Assembly (NCBI GenBank): GCA_947624555.1 | Contig: CANQKW010000001.1 | Location: forward strand, 62,001-126,000 | Source: an uncultured Clostridia bacterium | GTDB lineage: Bacteria; Bacillota; Clostridia; Oscillospirales; Ruminococcaceae | Reading direction: 5' to 3' | DNA: 64,000 bases | Shown: positions 18,238 to 27,947 of the stretch, one piece after another | How positions within the stretch are numbered: the first letter of the stretch is position 1 | How the letters are laid out: each line of letters starts with the position of its first letter | The notes under the pieces: model-generated | The model's database searches: none | What the model was told of the DNA's origin: nothing | What the model saw: only the letters and a program-made list of their open reading frames with translations | Translations under genes and position numbers: made by a program

Positions 18238-18915
18238 TCACACCAGTTTCCAGACGAAAGTAACACTGTCCTGCGACTCAATATCTTCGGGATTAAACTC
18301 AGGAACAGCAGAAACACTTCTTACCATATCGAAAGAATTAAGATTATATTTGCTGTAAGAAACAGTATCAATATTTCTGAAATTATAGTCGATCGAAATA
18401 AGCTCGCCGAGAGTTTTACGAGATGCCTTTGCAAGCACTTCGGCTTTTCTGAGCGCATTTTCCGCGGCGGAAATAAGCAGCTCATCTGCTATTTTCTCAG
18501 GCTCTTTGACAGTAAATGAAACGGAAAATTCTGCGTCCGAACCGCTGTTTGCAATTGCAGTAAGCGTTTCCGAAAGCTTTTTAGCCGTAAAATCAAATGC
18601 AAGCTTTAACTGATAATCGACCGAAAAACCTGCAAATTCGTTTACGTATTCATTATTCTTTTGAACGCCCTTGTAAACTGTTCTTGCGGAAAAATCGAGT
18701 GTTTTCAGGTCATTATCAGAAAAACCGACAGAAATTATCGCTTTTTTAAGCAAATCAATTTTTTTGTTTGCTTTATTTACCGCCTCGGCATAGTCCGTAT
18801 CCTCGCCTTTGAGCCTCAGCGAAATAACGGCATAATCGGGCGGCGTCTTTACAGAACCCACTCCCCTTACCGTAATTGTTTCAGCCATAAAAACTCCTTT
18901 CAATAAATAAGGCAA
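18238..18915 (-). CDS. SIMPL-domain (DUF541) protein
   Basis: ITVRGVGSVKTPPDYAVISLRLKGEDTDYAEAVNKANKKIDLLKKAI, typical SIMPL N-terminus. Confidence 0.85.
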   Translation of the reverse strand: MPYLLKGVFMAETITVRGVGSVKTPPDYAVISLRLKGEDTDYAEAVNKANKKIDLLKKAIISVGFSDNDLKTLDFSARTVYKGVQKNNEYVNEFAGFSVDYQLKLAFDFTAKKLSETLTAIANSGSDAEFSVSFTVKEPEKIADELLISAAENALRKAEVLAKASRKTLGELISIDYNFRNIDTVSYSKYNLNSFDMVRSVSAVPEFNPEDIESQDSVTFVWKLV

Positions 18916-18942
18916 GAGATTTCTCTTGCCTTTATATTCAAA

Positions 18943-20202
18943 TTAACCCAAAACGCTGAGCAGAACACCTGCTGCGACCGCTGAACCGATAACTCCTGCA
19001 ACGTTCGGACCCATAGCGTGCATAAGCAGGAAGTTTGAAGGATTGGTCTGTGCGCCGACCTTCTGAGAAACTCTCGCTGCCATAGGAACTGCCGATACGC
19101 CCGCAGAACCGATAAGCGGATTGATTTTCTTGCCGGAAATTATATACATAAGCTTTCCGAGGAGAACGCCGCACGCCGTACCAACGCAAAATGCAATAAG
19201 ACCCAATGCTATAATGAACAGCGTTTTCGGACTCAGGAAGTTTTCTGCAACAGCGGTTGCACCAACGGTAATTCCGAGGAAAATCGTGATTATGTTCATC
19301 AGCTCGTTTTGAGCAGTATTAACAAGTCTGCCGCAGACGCCCGACTCTTTCATCAGGTTGCCGAACATCAATACTCCGACCAGAGGAGCAGCCGAAGGAA
19401 CTATCAGAGAAACTATTATCGTAACTGCAATCGGGAATACGACTTTTTCGAGCTTAGATACCTCACGGAGCTGTCCCATTTTAACGGAACGCTCTTTTTC
19501 AGTCGTAAGAGCCTTCATAATAGGCGGCTGAATTACGGGAACAAGCGCCATATACGAGTAAGCGGCAACCGCAATCGGGCCCAAAAGCTGCGGAGCGAGC
19601 TTTGATGTAAGATAAATCGCCGTAGGACCGTCAGCACCGCCGATAATTGCTATCGAGCCTGCCTCTTTGAGAGTAAAGTCAGCAGCGCCCGTAAGGTTGA
19701 GCAAGCAAGCGCCGAGGAACGTAAAGAAGATACCGCCCTGTGCGGCTGCACCAAGCAAAAAGCTCTTCGGATTGGCAATCAGCGGACCGAAATCGGTCAT
19801 TGCGCCGATACCGAGGAATATTATCGGAGGATAAATGCCGAGTTTAACTCCAAGATAAAGAATATCAAGCAATCCGCCTTCGTGAAGGACACGTCCGTAA
19901 TCAAGTGACGTTTCCTTTGTAAACTCTACAATAACATTTGCGCCCTGTTCAATATATTCGGGAGCAAAATACGGGTTCAAGGCAGGGTCCCAAAGCTCAG
20001 CGTGATAAAGTCCGGCATTCGGCAGGTTCGTAAGGAGCATACCGAATGCTATCGGGAGCATAAGGAGCGGCTCATACTGCTTTTTTATAGCAAGATAGAA
20101 CAGAACAAACGACAGCAAAATCATAAGACCGCTCTGCCAGGTAAATCCCATAAATCCTGAACTTTTTACAAGTCCGTCAATCGTATTTACAAAAATCTCC
20201 AT
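18943..20202 (-). CDS. oadB: Sodium ion-translocating decarboxylase subunit beta (OadB/GcdB family)
   Basis: AIIGGADGPTAIYLTSKLAPQLLGPIAVAAYSYMALVPVIQPPIMKALTTEKERSVKM; FLLMHAMGPNVAGVIGSAVAAGVLL. Confidence 0.97.
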   Translation of the reverse strand: MEIFVNTIDGLVKSSGFMGFTWQSGLMILLSFVLFYLAIKKQYEPLLMLPIAFGMLLTNLPNAGLYHAELWDPALNPYFAPEYIEQGANVIVEFTKETSLDYGRVLHEGGLLDILYLGVKLGIYPPIIFLGIGAMTDFGPLIANPKSFLLGAAAQGGIFFTFLGACLLNLTGAADFTLKEAGSIAIIGGADGPTAIYLTSKLAPQLLGPIAVAAYSYMALVPVIQPPIMKALTTEKERSVKMGQLREVSKLEKVVFPIAVTIIVSLIVPSAAPLVGVLMFGNLMKESGVCGRLVNTAQNELMNIITIFLGITVGATAVAENFLSPKTLFIIALGLIAFCVGTACGVLLGKLMYIISGKKINPLIGSAGVSAVPMAARVSQKVGAQTNPSNFLLMHAMGPNVAGVIGSAVAAGVLLSVLG

Positions 20203-20224
20203 ATATTGATTCCTTTCAGCCGTA

Positions 20225-20707
20225 TCAGAACGGACGGGTATTTTCGCTTATTCCCGCTGCGCTCCAGGCAGAGCGTGTGCGCTTTCCTTCGTGCTTTCTT
20301 ACGCTCCTTATTGTAAAGCCTTCATTTTCGGAATATGCGGCTATTGCGGCGCTTATCACTGCAATAAGCTCTTCATCGTCTTGCTCGTCATACTCTTCGG
20401 CAGCAGGCACTTCAACAGCCTTTTCAACATTTACTGCTTCCGTTTTCTTTTCTGCCTTTGACTTCTTTGACTTGTCGACCGCCTTGAACGCTACGCCCAA
20501 CAGCCAGAAGAAGAAAATAAGGATAGCAAGTATAAGGAACACGACCAAGATACCCGTCAACGTAATAATTCCTACGCTGCTCCAGTAATCGGGGTCTGAA
20601 ACCTGCTGCTGAGCTATGCTTTGCTGTGCTGTGGCATTATACGCCTGAAGTCTGTCTATTACGCCGACTTCGGCGCTTTCAGACAAAAAATTCAGAAACA
20701 AACCCAT
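20225..20707 (-). CDS. OadG-like small membrane subunit of a Na+-pumping decarboxylase
   Basis: Single TM, acidic linker, C-terminal DDEELIAVISAAIAAYSENEGFTIRSVRKHEGKRTRSAWSAAGI typical of OadG/MmdD tails. Confidence 0.8.
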   Translation of the reverse strand: MGLFLNFLSESAEVGVIDRLQAYNATAQQSIAQQQVSDPDYWSSVGIITLTGILVVFLILAILIFFFWLLGVAFKAVDKSKKSKAEKKTEAVNVEKAVEVPAAEEYDEQDDEELIAVISAAIAAYSENEGFTIRSVRKHEGKRTRSAWSAAGISENTRPF

Positions 20708-20762
20708 AATTTATCTCCTTTTTCACTCGAAAAAACGAGTTATTATATTTACAAACACATTC

Positions 20763-20791
20763 ATTATACTATATTTGCCAAAATAATTCAA
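20763..20791 (-). promoter_or_regulatory. Putative promoter for oadG-oadB
   Basis: Minus strand TTGAAT-17 nt-TATAAT upstream of 20707. Confidence 0.6.
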
Positions 20792-20864
20792 TAAAAAATA
20801 GGAAACTTTCGCTGACAAGATTTTTCAACAATTTTACCGATATTTTATATATTTTTACCAACAG

Positions 20865-21572
20865 TTAAATAAATCCGCCGTCAACGCCCAAAACCTGCCC
20901 TGTTATAAAACGGTTTTCAGCGACCGCTCTTACTGCGCAAGCGACTTCGCTCGGTTTACCCAACCGTCCGAGAGGCGTTTCCTCGCAGAGCTCCCTAAGC
21001 TCTTCGGAACTGAGATGCGAGCTGTTCATAGGGCTGTCTATAACGCCCGGAGCAATTGCGTTGACTGTTATTCCCGACAGTCCCAATTCCTTAGAAAGAG
21101 CCTTTGTAAAGCCGATAACCCCTGCTTTTGCAGCCGAATAAGCTACCTCGCAGGACGCCCCGTAAACTCCCCAGACAGAGGAAATATTCACTATAGCGCC
21201 TTTTTTTCGGTTTATCATACCGGGAACGACCGCTTTTGTCATTCTGAAACAGCCTGTAAGGTTGATCGAGAGCTGTCTTTCCCATTCATCGTAGGAAATA
21301 TCTGTAAACGGTTTTATAAGCGAAATTCCTGCATTATTTACCAGAATATCTATATGCGAAAATTCTTTCAGGACGTTTCCCACTGATGATCTAACGGAAT
21401 TATCATCGGAAATATCCGTCTTAACAGCAAAACACCTGAATTTATCCGTAAGCTCTTTTGCACGTTCGTCATTTTTGAAATAAGTGAACGCCACATCGTC
21501 GGTACGGGAAAACTCTTCGACAAGAGCCGCTCCGATAGCGCCTGTACCTCCCGTAATAAGAACCGTGCTCAT
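20865..21572 (-). CDS. SDR-family oxidoreductase (FabG-like)
   Basis: TGGTGAIGAALVEEF; NNAGISL; YSAAKAGVIGFTKALSKELG; TGQVLGVDGGFI. Confidence 0.93.
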   Translation of the reverse strand: MSTVLITGGTGAIGAALVEEFSRTDDVAFTYFKNDERAKELTDKFRCFAVKTDISDDNSVRSSVGNVLKEFSHIDILVNNAGISLIKPFTDISYDEWERQLSINLTGCFRMTKAVVPGMINRKKGAIVNISSVWGVYGASCEVAYSAAKAGVIGFTKALSKELGLSGITVNAIAPGVIDSPMNSSHLSSEELRELCEETPLGRLGKPSEVACAVRAVAENRFITGQVLGVDGGFI

Positions 21573-23932
21573 ACAAGATCTACCTTAATATCGTCGTTGT
21601 CGACGGTTATTTCTACCGAACTATACTGTTTTTCGCTGTTTTCAACAAGCAATTCGGCGATTTTGTCCTCAATATTAGAGCGAATAACTCGTCTTATATC
21701 CCGTCCGCCGTATTTGCCGCCATAAGCCTTCTTTGCAATTGCAGCATAAACATCTTCGGAAATATTAAGCTCCAGTTTCTTTTCTTTCAGCGGAGAGCGA
21801 AGTTCTTCGAGATTAAGCCTTGCAATTTTCGTATAAGAGTCCTCAGACAGAGGCTTAAATACTATTATCTCATCAACTCTTGCAAGGAATTCTGGACGCA
21901 GGAAATCACGCAATCCTTTCATTGCACGTTCCTTAGTGACATCGCTTTGAGTTTTTGCAAATCCTACGCCGTTCATTCCGGTTGAAGAACCTGCATTTGA
22001 CGTCATAGCAATAATAGTATTCTCAAAGCTTACATTTCTTCCCTGCGAGTCGGTAATTTTTCCCTCGTCAAGTATTTGCAGGAGAATATTCATAACATCG
22101 GGGTGAGCTTTTTCGATTTCATCAAACAAAATGACCGAATAAGGCTTTCTGCGGACACGTTCGGTAAGCTGTCCTGCCTCGTCATAACCGACATATCCCG
22201 GAGGAGAGCCTATGATCTTGCTCACGCTATGCTTTTCCATATATTCCGACATATCCAGACGTATAAGCGGATCTACGCTGTCAAACATTTCCTTTGCAAG
22301 GACTTTTACAAGCTCTGTTTTGCCCACTCCCGTAGGACCTACAAATATAAAAGATGCAGGTCTGCGGCATTCGGACAGACGGACCCTTGTGCGTTTTATT
22401 GCTTTTGCTACAAGCTCGCACGCCTCATCCTGTCCGATAATTTTTGCTTTGAGATTATCTTCAAGAGCCGACATTCTCTTATATTCGGTTTCTTTGATTT
22501 TATTTGCGGGAATACCCGTCCAAAGCTCGATGACCTTTGACAAATCGTCAAGCGTAACGCTGACATTCTCTGCCTGAGGTTTTATATTCTCAATTTTATT
22601 TTCGGTCTGAGCAATAAGTGTTTTTATCTCCGCAAGGCGCTCGTAGTTAATATTTGTATCTCCTGCAAGCTCGCTTTCCTCACGGCGCTGTGCAGCAAGC
22701 TCAGATTTAAGCTTTTCATACTCTGTAATGCTGTCGTTGCCCAGGGAGGCACAGGCGCAAGCCTCGTCAAGCAAATCTATTGCCTTATCGGGCAAAAATC
22801 TGTCGTTGATATACCTTTCGGAAAGCAATGCGCACATTCTTGCGATCTCGTCAGATACGTGCACCTTGTGGTGTTCCTCGTAATATTGCTTTATTCCGTC
22901 AAGAAGAGTAATGGTTTCATCAATAGTCGGTTCGTTTACGATTACAGGCTGAAAACGTCTTTCAAGAGCGCTGTCCTTTTCAATATGCTTTCTGTACTCC
23001 GAAAAGGTCGTTGCACCGATGACCTGAAGTTCTCCCCTTGAAAGAGCAGGCTTGAAGATATTAGCGGCGTTCATTGAACCCTCGGAGTCGCCGCCCGTGC
23101 CGACAAGATTGTGTACCTCGTCCACGAAGAGCATAACGTTTCCTGCGTTTTTCACCTCGTCGATAAGGCTTTTTACACGGCTTTCAAACTGACCTCTGAA
23201 CTGCGTTCCTGCGACAAGTGCCGTCAAATCAAGCAGATAAAGCTCTTTTCCCTGAAGCCTGAAAGGAACGTTTCCGCTTGCAAGATTCAGAGCAATTCCT
23301 TCTGCAATAGCTGTCTTTCCTACTCCGGGTTCGCCGATTAGGCAGGGATTGTTCTTGGTACGCCTTGAAAGTATCTGAAGAACTCTGTAAATCTCTTTCT
23401 CGCGTCCGACAATTCTGTCGATTTTGCCTTCCTTTGCTCTTCTGGTGAGATTTGTACAGTAAGTTTCAAGGCACTTGCGCTTTTTATCGGTTTTTTCCTG
23501 CTTTTTACGGGCTTTTTTATCAGACTCGATGTCTTTTTTATCATCGTTTTTGCTGTCGGAAGAACCGCCGAAGAGATTTTTCAGAAAATTCGGCATTGTT
23601 CCGGCTCCGCCTCTCTCAAAAAGATTGTCCTCTTCCTTGACAGGCTCTTCATCTTCCTCCGAATAATCCTCATATTCGTCGTCCTTGCCGTCAAGACCCA
23701 GCTGTTTCAGGAAATCGCTGTCAACGTTTCCGTCATCGCCGAAAAGAGAATCACAGGCATTCTCAAAATCGTCCTCCGTCATACCCATTTGTTTTAAATA
23801 CTCGCCCACCTGAGGAAGTCCAAGCTCTTTAGCACACTGCAGGCACAAACCCTCGCTTTTTCTCTCGCTGCCTGTCATAGTGGAAACAAACATCACCGCA
23901 GGACGCACCTTACACCTTGAACACATCATCAT
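21569..23932 (-). CDS. clpE: ATP-dependent Clp protease ATP-binding subunit, ClpE-like with N-terminal zinc finger
   Basis: N-terminal [38 protein letters not shown] (CxxC...CxxC); two AAA modules ([25 protein letters not shown]); no Clp_N repeat. Confidence 0.88.
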   Translation of the reverse strand: MMMCSRCKVRPAVMFVSTMTGSERKSEGLCLQCAKELGLPQVGEYLKQMGMTEDDFENACDSLFGDDGNVDSDFLKQLGLDGKDDEYEDYSEEDEEPVKEEDNLFERGGAGTMPNFLKNLFGGSSDSKNDDKKDIESDKKARKKQEKTDKKRKCLETYCTNLTRRAKEGKIDRIVGREKEIYRVLQILSRRTKNNPCLIGEPGVGKTAIAEGIALNLASGNVPFRLQGKELYLLDLTALVAGTQFRGQFESRVKSLIDEVKNAGNVMLFVDEVHNLVGTGGDSEGSMNAANIFKPALSRGELQVIGATTFSEYRKHIEKDSALERRFQPVIVNEPTIDETITLLDGIKQYYEEHHKVHVSDEIARMCALLSERYINDRFLPDKAIDLLDEACACASLGNDSITEYEKLKSELAAQRREESELAGDTNINYERLAEIKTLIAQTENKIENIKPQAENVSVTLDDLSKVIELWTGIPANKIKETEYKRMSALEDNLKAKIIGQDEACELVAKAIKRTRVRLSECRRPASFIFVGPTGVGKTELVKVLAKEMFDSVDPLIRLDMSEYMEKHSVSKIIGSPPGYVGYDEAGQLTERVRRKPYSVILFDEIEKAHPDVMNILLQILDEGKITDSQGRNVSFENTIIAMTSNAGSSTGMNGVGFAKTQSDVTKERAMKGLRDFLRPEFLARVDEIIVFKPLSEDSYTKIARLNLEELRSPLKEKKLELNISEDVYAAIAKKAYGGKYGGRDIRRVIRSNIEDKIAELLVENSEKQYSSVEITVDNDDIKVDLV

Positions 23933-23950
23933 TTAATTCACCTTACCTTG

Positions 23951-24979
23951 TTAAAAGCTTAAAATATCGAGATAGTAAATATACTTGAATACGAATGTTG
24001 AGTTTATAGCGGTTTCGTTAAACATAATAACAGTACCGCCAAACATTGAAACTATCATTTTTACCGCAATACAAATCAGCACGGAAATCACAGCCGACTC
24101 GCAAAGTCCGACTGCTCCGCCTAAAAGAGCATTCACCTTTCCCAAAACGGGTATTTTGTTTATCCAGCCTGCCGCACGGCATATCAGGCTAAGAATTATC
24201 ATAAACAGCGCAAACAGTATTATTGCCGCAACGGAACGGATTACAATTATACACGAGGGAGAAATTATGCCGTCCATAAGTGCGGTTTTTACCGAAGATT
24301 TTGTGTCAAACATTGCCATAACCACTGTACGAACGGAAGAAACGTTTGCATTCTCGGAATTTGTATCGGTAAAAATCATCGGCAAATGTTCCTTAACCGA
24401 GCTTATTATCCCGTTAAGTGTTTCCGAAATCGGACTTTTTATCATACTTGACGCAAGATATTGAGCCGTTATCAGCTTGCCCAAACCGTATTTTTCAATT
24501 TCAGCCATACTGAAATCGGCAGTTTTTGCGTTTACAGAAGAAAAATCCGTATTTTCGGGAATACCGAACAATCCCAAATTCATATTTTCAATTCCCGTTT
24601 CCGAAAAATCCACATCAAACAAGTCCATTACCGCCAAACCTGTTCCGTGATAATCGGGAACGATTTCACCTACGGGAACGTCCGATACCTTTATCTTATC
24701 GAAATCAATATCCGTATTCCCGAAAGGTTCCGCCTCAATAAGCTCTACGGCTGCACCAATATTCTCATCTATGCTTTTTTCAAGAGGCTTTTCGATAAAT
24801 TCTCCGTAAATTCCGTTAGCGATAGGCTCGCTTATCAAAAAAGCAAGAACTAAAGCTGCAATCAACGAAAGCATTTCAAGAATGACCCTTGTAAAGCCTT
24901 TTTTTATTCCGACAAAAGTCATTCCTATCGCCAAAGAAATTATTATAATATCAAAAATAAAGGCAAATTCCTGTCCCAT
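23951..24979 (-). CDS. CvpA-family-like membrane protein
   Basis: Four predicted TM segments; FDIIIISLAIGMTFVGIKKGFTRVILEMLSLIAALVLAFLIS resembles the CvpA N-terminus. Confidence 0.7.
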   Translation of the reverse strand: MGQEFAFIFDIIIISLAIGMTFVGIKKGFTRVILEMLSLIAALVLAFLISEPIANGIYGEFIEKPLEKSIDENIGAAVELIEAEPFGNTDIDFDKIKVSDVPVGEIVPDYHGTGLAVMDLFDVDFSETGIENMNLGLFGIPENTDFSSVNAKTADFSMAEIEKYGLGKLITAQYLASSMIKSPISETLNGIISSVKEHLPMIFTDTNSENANVSSVRTVVMAMFDTKSSVKTALMDGIISPSCIIVIRSVAAIILFALFMIILSLICRAAGWINKIPVLGKVNALLGGAVGLCESAVISVLICIAVKMIVSMFGGTVIMFNETAINSTFVFKYIYYLDILSF

Positions 24980-24989
24980 TGCTATCTCC

Positions 24990-26141
24990 TCAAAGCTTGA
25001 CGCAAGCAACGGTATTATATCCTAAAAGATAAGCACCGCCGTTCATTATCATCACATCGGAATACTCGTCGTCAAGCGTATAAGTATTTCTTTCGGTCAA
25101 ATCCTGACCGTAAGCTGTAAGCTCATTTCCGCTAAGCACATAAAGCGTCTGACCCTCAATATCGAAATCGTCTGCATTTTCCAGCAAAAGCGACGCCGAT
25201 GGCTCAAGATTTTCGTTATAAACGACCACATTCACTCCGTTTGATGCGGAGTCACGGAAAACCACAGCCTTCATTTCCTCAGAGTCACACACGCTGTTTA
25301 TCTGCTTTGTAAAGGTATTTTGCGCCTTGATCTCGCCCGTTTCCTTGTCGAAGAGGAAAGCGCCTTTCTCGGTTATGGTGTAAATGCCGTCATTAAGACA
25401 TTCAAGCGTGTAAGAAATCGAACTTCCCGTAGACGCACGCCAAAGCTCGCCCTGCTCTTTTGTAATGTCAAAGCACAGGACCGCACAGTTAAGTTCACCG
25501 TTTTGCTCACCTACTACTGAAACATACACATAATTTCCTCTGTCGGAAAAACAAACCCGCATAATTTTTTCTTCAGGAGACGCCCAACGGAAAATCTGTT
25601 TTCCCTCGTTATTGAGAATATACAGATAATTTGAATATCGGGTAGATGTCGTAACGACAGCACAGCGTTCGTTACTTCCCATTTGAGAAAAAACAATAGC
25701 ATCGTCCATAGTCCGTGAGAAAATTTCATCGGACTTTGAGTACATTTTCAGTTCCTTGCCGTTCTTGTCATAAACGAGCACACGTCTGTCTTCTGCCGAC
25801 GAGGCGGGATGGTTAAACCCGTGCTGGGTGCTTTTTATTTCGGCTCCGCCGTCGTTATATGTATATAAATATGTGTCTGTCAAAAGATAGAAATTTCCGT
25901 CAAGCTCACCCATATCATAAGCCGTACTTCCCGGCAGCATAACCGGAAAACCGCCCTTGCCCACGGTAAGAAAAGCATCGCGCAGAGGAGCAAAAAATGT
26001 CCGCCAGTTCAGAATAATCACCAAAAGCGCAATCAAAATCACGCCGAAAACCGTCAGTTTTATCAAGCGGCGGCGGTCTTTTTTCTTTTCGCTTGGCTTT
26101 CTTTTATCGTCAACCTTTTTAGGGGTATTTTTTTCTTCCAT
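24990..26141 (-). CDS. Membrane-anchored beta-propeller-like protein (DUF5711-like)
   Basis: Basic N-terminus, one TM, then repeated beta-rich blades (e.g. YLYILNNEGKQIFRWASPEEKIMRVCFSDRGNYVYVSVVG). Family name from memory. Confidence 0.6.
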   Translation of the reverse strand: MEEKNTPKKVDDKRKPSEKKKDRRRLIKLTVFGVILIALLVIILNWRTFFAPLRDAFLTVGKGGFPVMLPGSTAYDMGELDGNFYLLTDTYLYTYNDGGAEIKSTQHGFNHPASSAEDRRVLVYDKNGKELKMYSKSDEIFSRTMDDAIVFSQMGSNERCAVVTTSTRYSNYLYILNNEGKQIFRWASPEEKIMRVCFSDRGNYVYVSVVGEQNGELNCAVLCFDITKEQGELWRASTGSSISYTLECLNDGIYTITEKGAFLFDKETGEIKAQNTFTKQINSVCDSEEMKAVVFRDSASNGVNVVVYNENLEPSASLLLENADDFDIEGQTLYVLSGNELTAYGQDLTERNTYTLDDEYSDVMIMNGGAYLLGYNTVACVKL

Positions 26142-26189
26142 TGTCCTATCCTTTTTGCATTAAATTTTCCCCGTATATCAATATCAGGA

Positions 26190-26215
26190 GGTTTCTTGCC
26201 TCTGATTTCCGACTT
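26190..26215. repeat. Direct repeat copy A
   Basis: GGTTTCTTGCCTCTGATTTCCGACTT, identical to 26274-26299; both followed within 10 nt by TATTATAACACA. Confidence 0.9.
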
Positions 26216-26248
26216 TTATTATAACACAGGATTTCGGTCAGATGCCGA

Positions 26249-26273
26249 GATTTTCCCCCACAGGGGGAAAATC
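26249..26273. repeat. Perfect palindrome between the direct repeats
   Basis: GATTTTCCCCC-ACA-GGGGGAAAATC, 11 bp arms. Confidence 0.95.
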
Positions 26274-26299
26274 GGTTTCTTGCCTCTGATTTCCGACTT
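26274..26299. repeat. Direct repeat copy B
   Basis: GGTTTCTTGCCTCTGATTTCCGACTT. Confidence 0.9.
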
Positions 26300-26308
26300 C
26301 CGACATCT

Positions 26309-26338
26309 ATTATAACACATTTTGGTATGATTAGTCAA
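26309..26338 (-). promoter_or_regulatory. Promoter for the DUF5711-cvpA-clpE operon (distal copy)
   Basis: Minus strand TTGACT-18 nt-TATAAT with TGTGT just before the -10; overlaps the truA stop codon. A second TGTGTTATAAT lies at 26218-26228. Confidence 0.6.
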
Positions 26339-27084
26339 GAGCCGTAATAAACTTCGCTCAGATACAGTCCCTCGGGCGGAAGAGTTATGCCGCCGAAATC
26401 ACGGTTTTGCGTAAGAAGAGCAGTTTTTATATCGTCTTGTGTGCGCTTTCCTTCGCTGACATAAATAAGCGTTCCGGCAATAATTCTCACCATATTGTAT
26501 AAAAATCCGTTTCCCCGTATTTTTATTTCAACGATACCCCTGCTCTCCGAAACGGAAAGCTCATAAACCGTGCGAACCGTTGATTTTACCCTTGCTTTTC
26601 CCTCTGCACGGCAAAATGCGCCAAAATCGTGTTCTCCGACAAAAAGTTTTGCGGCGCTTTGCATTTTTTCCAAATCAAGGGGATACGGGTAATGATAAGC
26701 CAGATTTCGCAAAAAAACATCACGTGTATACATATTATTGATGAGGTACACATATTCTTTGGAAACGGTGCAAAATCTTGCGTGAAAATCGCTGTCCGCC
26801 TCTTCGCAGGAAAGCACGGCAATATCGTCGGGTAAAACCGTATTCATACCCTTAACAAATCCCGTACAGGGAATTTTCGACTCGGTATGAAAATTGAAAC
26901 AAAATCTTCGTGCATGGACTCCTGCGTCCGTCCTTGAGCAACCGTAAATCACCGGCGGCGCTGTTTTGAGCAGCTTTCCTATCGCCTTTTCAACGACCTC
27001 CTGCACGGAAATTGCATTATCCTGACGCTGAAAGCCGTGATATTCTGCGCCGTTATAGGCGATAAATACCTTTAAATTGCGCAT
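26335..27084 (-). CDS. truA: tRNA pseudouridine(38-40) synthase TruA
   Basis: RNLKVFIAYNGAEYHGFQRQDNAISVQEVVEKAI; YGCSRTDAGVHARRFCFNFHT. Confidence 0.97.
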   Translation of the reverse strand: MRNLKVFIAYNGAEYHGFQRQDNAISVQEVVEKAIGKLLKTAPPVIYGCSRTDAGVHARRFCFNFHTESKIPCTGFVKGMNTVLPDDIAVLSCEEADSDFHARFCTVSKEYVYLINNMYTRDVFLRNLAYHYPYPLDLEKMQSAAKLFVGEHDFGAFCRAEGKARVKSTVRTVYELSVSESRGIVEIKIRGNGFLYNMVRIIAGTLIYVSEGKRTQDDIKTALLTQNRDFGGITLPPEGLYLSEVYYGS

Positions 27085-27120
27085 TTTAACTCCTTAACTT
27101 CAATCAGACCGTTATCAGTT

Positions 27121-27933
27121 TTACGGGAAAATCGGAAAGCAGTTAAGCAGAATAATCCCCGCAAGCACAGCAAGCACGATAATAACAGCGATTATATCAC
27201 GGGCAGCAATTTTAAGCTGCCGCATACGGGTTCTTCCTTCTCCTCCTCTGTAGCAGCGGCATTCCATCGCCGTAGCAAGGTCATTTGCTCTCTTAAATGC
27301 GGAAACAAACAGCGGTATAAGTACAGGCACAAGCGCCTTTGCACGCTTTACTATGCCGCCCGTATCGAGGTCTGCGCCTCTTGCTTTTTGGGCGGACATA
27401 ATCTTTTCTGTTTCCTCGACAAGCGTCGGGATAAATCTCAAAGCAATTGTCATCATCATTGAAAGCTCGTGGACGGGAAATCTCAGCTTTTTCAGAGGCG
27501 TCAAAAGCCGCTCGATAGCGTCAGTCAGCATTATAGGAGAAGTCGTGTAGGTCAGCAGCGACATTCCGACAATCAATGCTATAATTCTTATCAGCATAAA
27601 AGCCGAAATTCTTATTCCCTCGGGGTAAATCGAAATTATCCACCATTGAAACAGCGGCTTTTCACCGCCTATAAAAAGCATATTCAAAATCGCCGTAAAT
27701 ATCATAAGCGGCAAAATCGGCTTTATGCTTTTAATTATCATAATGAGCTTTATATCAGAGATAATATAGCATATCACGATAAAAAGCATTGTCGCAATAA
27801 GACCCGTAAAGGTCTGTGAAACGAACAGCATAACCAGATATATCAAATCCAGTATCATCTTAATGCGGCTGTCCATTCTGTGAACGACCGATTTTCCGGG
27901 GAAATACTGTCCGATTGTAATATCTTTTATCAT
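27121..27933 (-). CDS. ecfT: Energy-coupling factor transporter transmembrane protein EcfT
   Basis: TM protein with MSAQKARGADLDTGG coupling motif; adjacent to ECF ATPase and truA. Confidence 0.93.
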   Translation of the reverse strand: MIKDITIGQYFPGKSVVHRMDSRIKMILDLIYLVMLFVSQTFTGLIATMLFIVICYIISDIKLIMIIKSIKPILPLMIFTAILNMLFIGGEKPLFQWWIISIYPEGIRISAFMLIRIIALIVGMSLLTYTTSPIMLTDAIERLLTPLKKLRFPVHELSMMMTIALRFIPTLVEETEKIMSAQKARGADLDTGGIVKRAKALVPVLIPLFVSAFKRANDLATAMECRCYRGGEGRTRMRQLKIAARDIIAVIIVLAVLAGIILLNCFPIFP

Positions 27934-27947
27934 TTGAAAATTCCTTA

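Noticed and set aside
26190-26299. Repeated 26-mer considered as a mini CRISPR array
   Set aside because: Only two copies, no second spacer, no cas genes, and the repeats coincide with -10 boxes and a leader.
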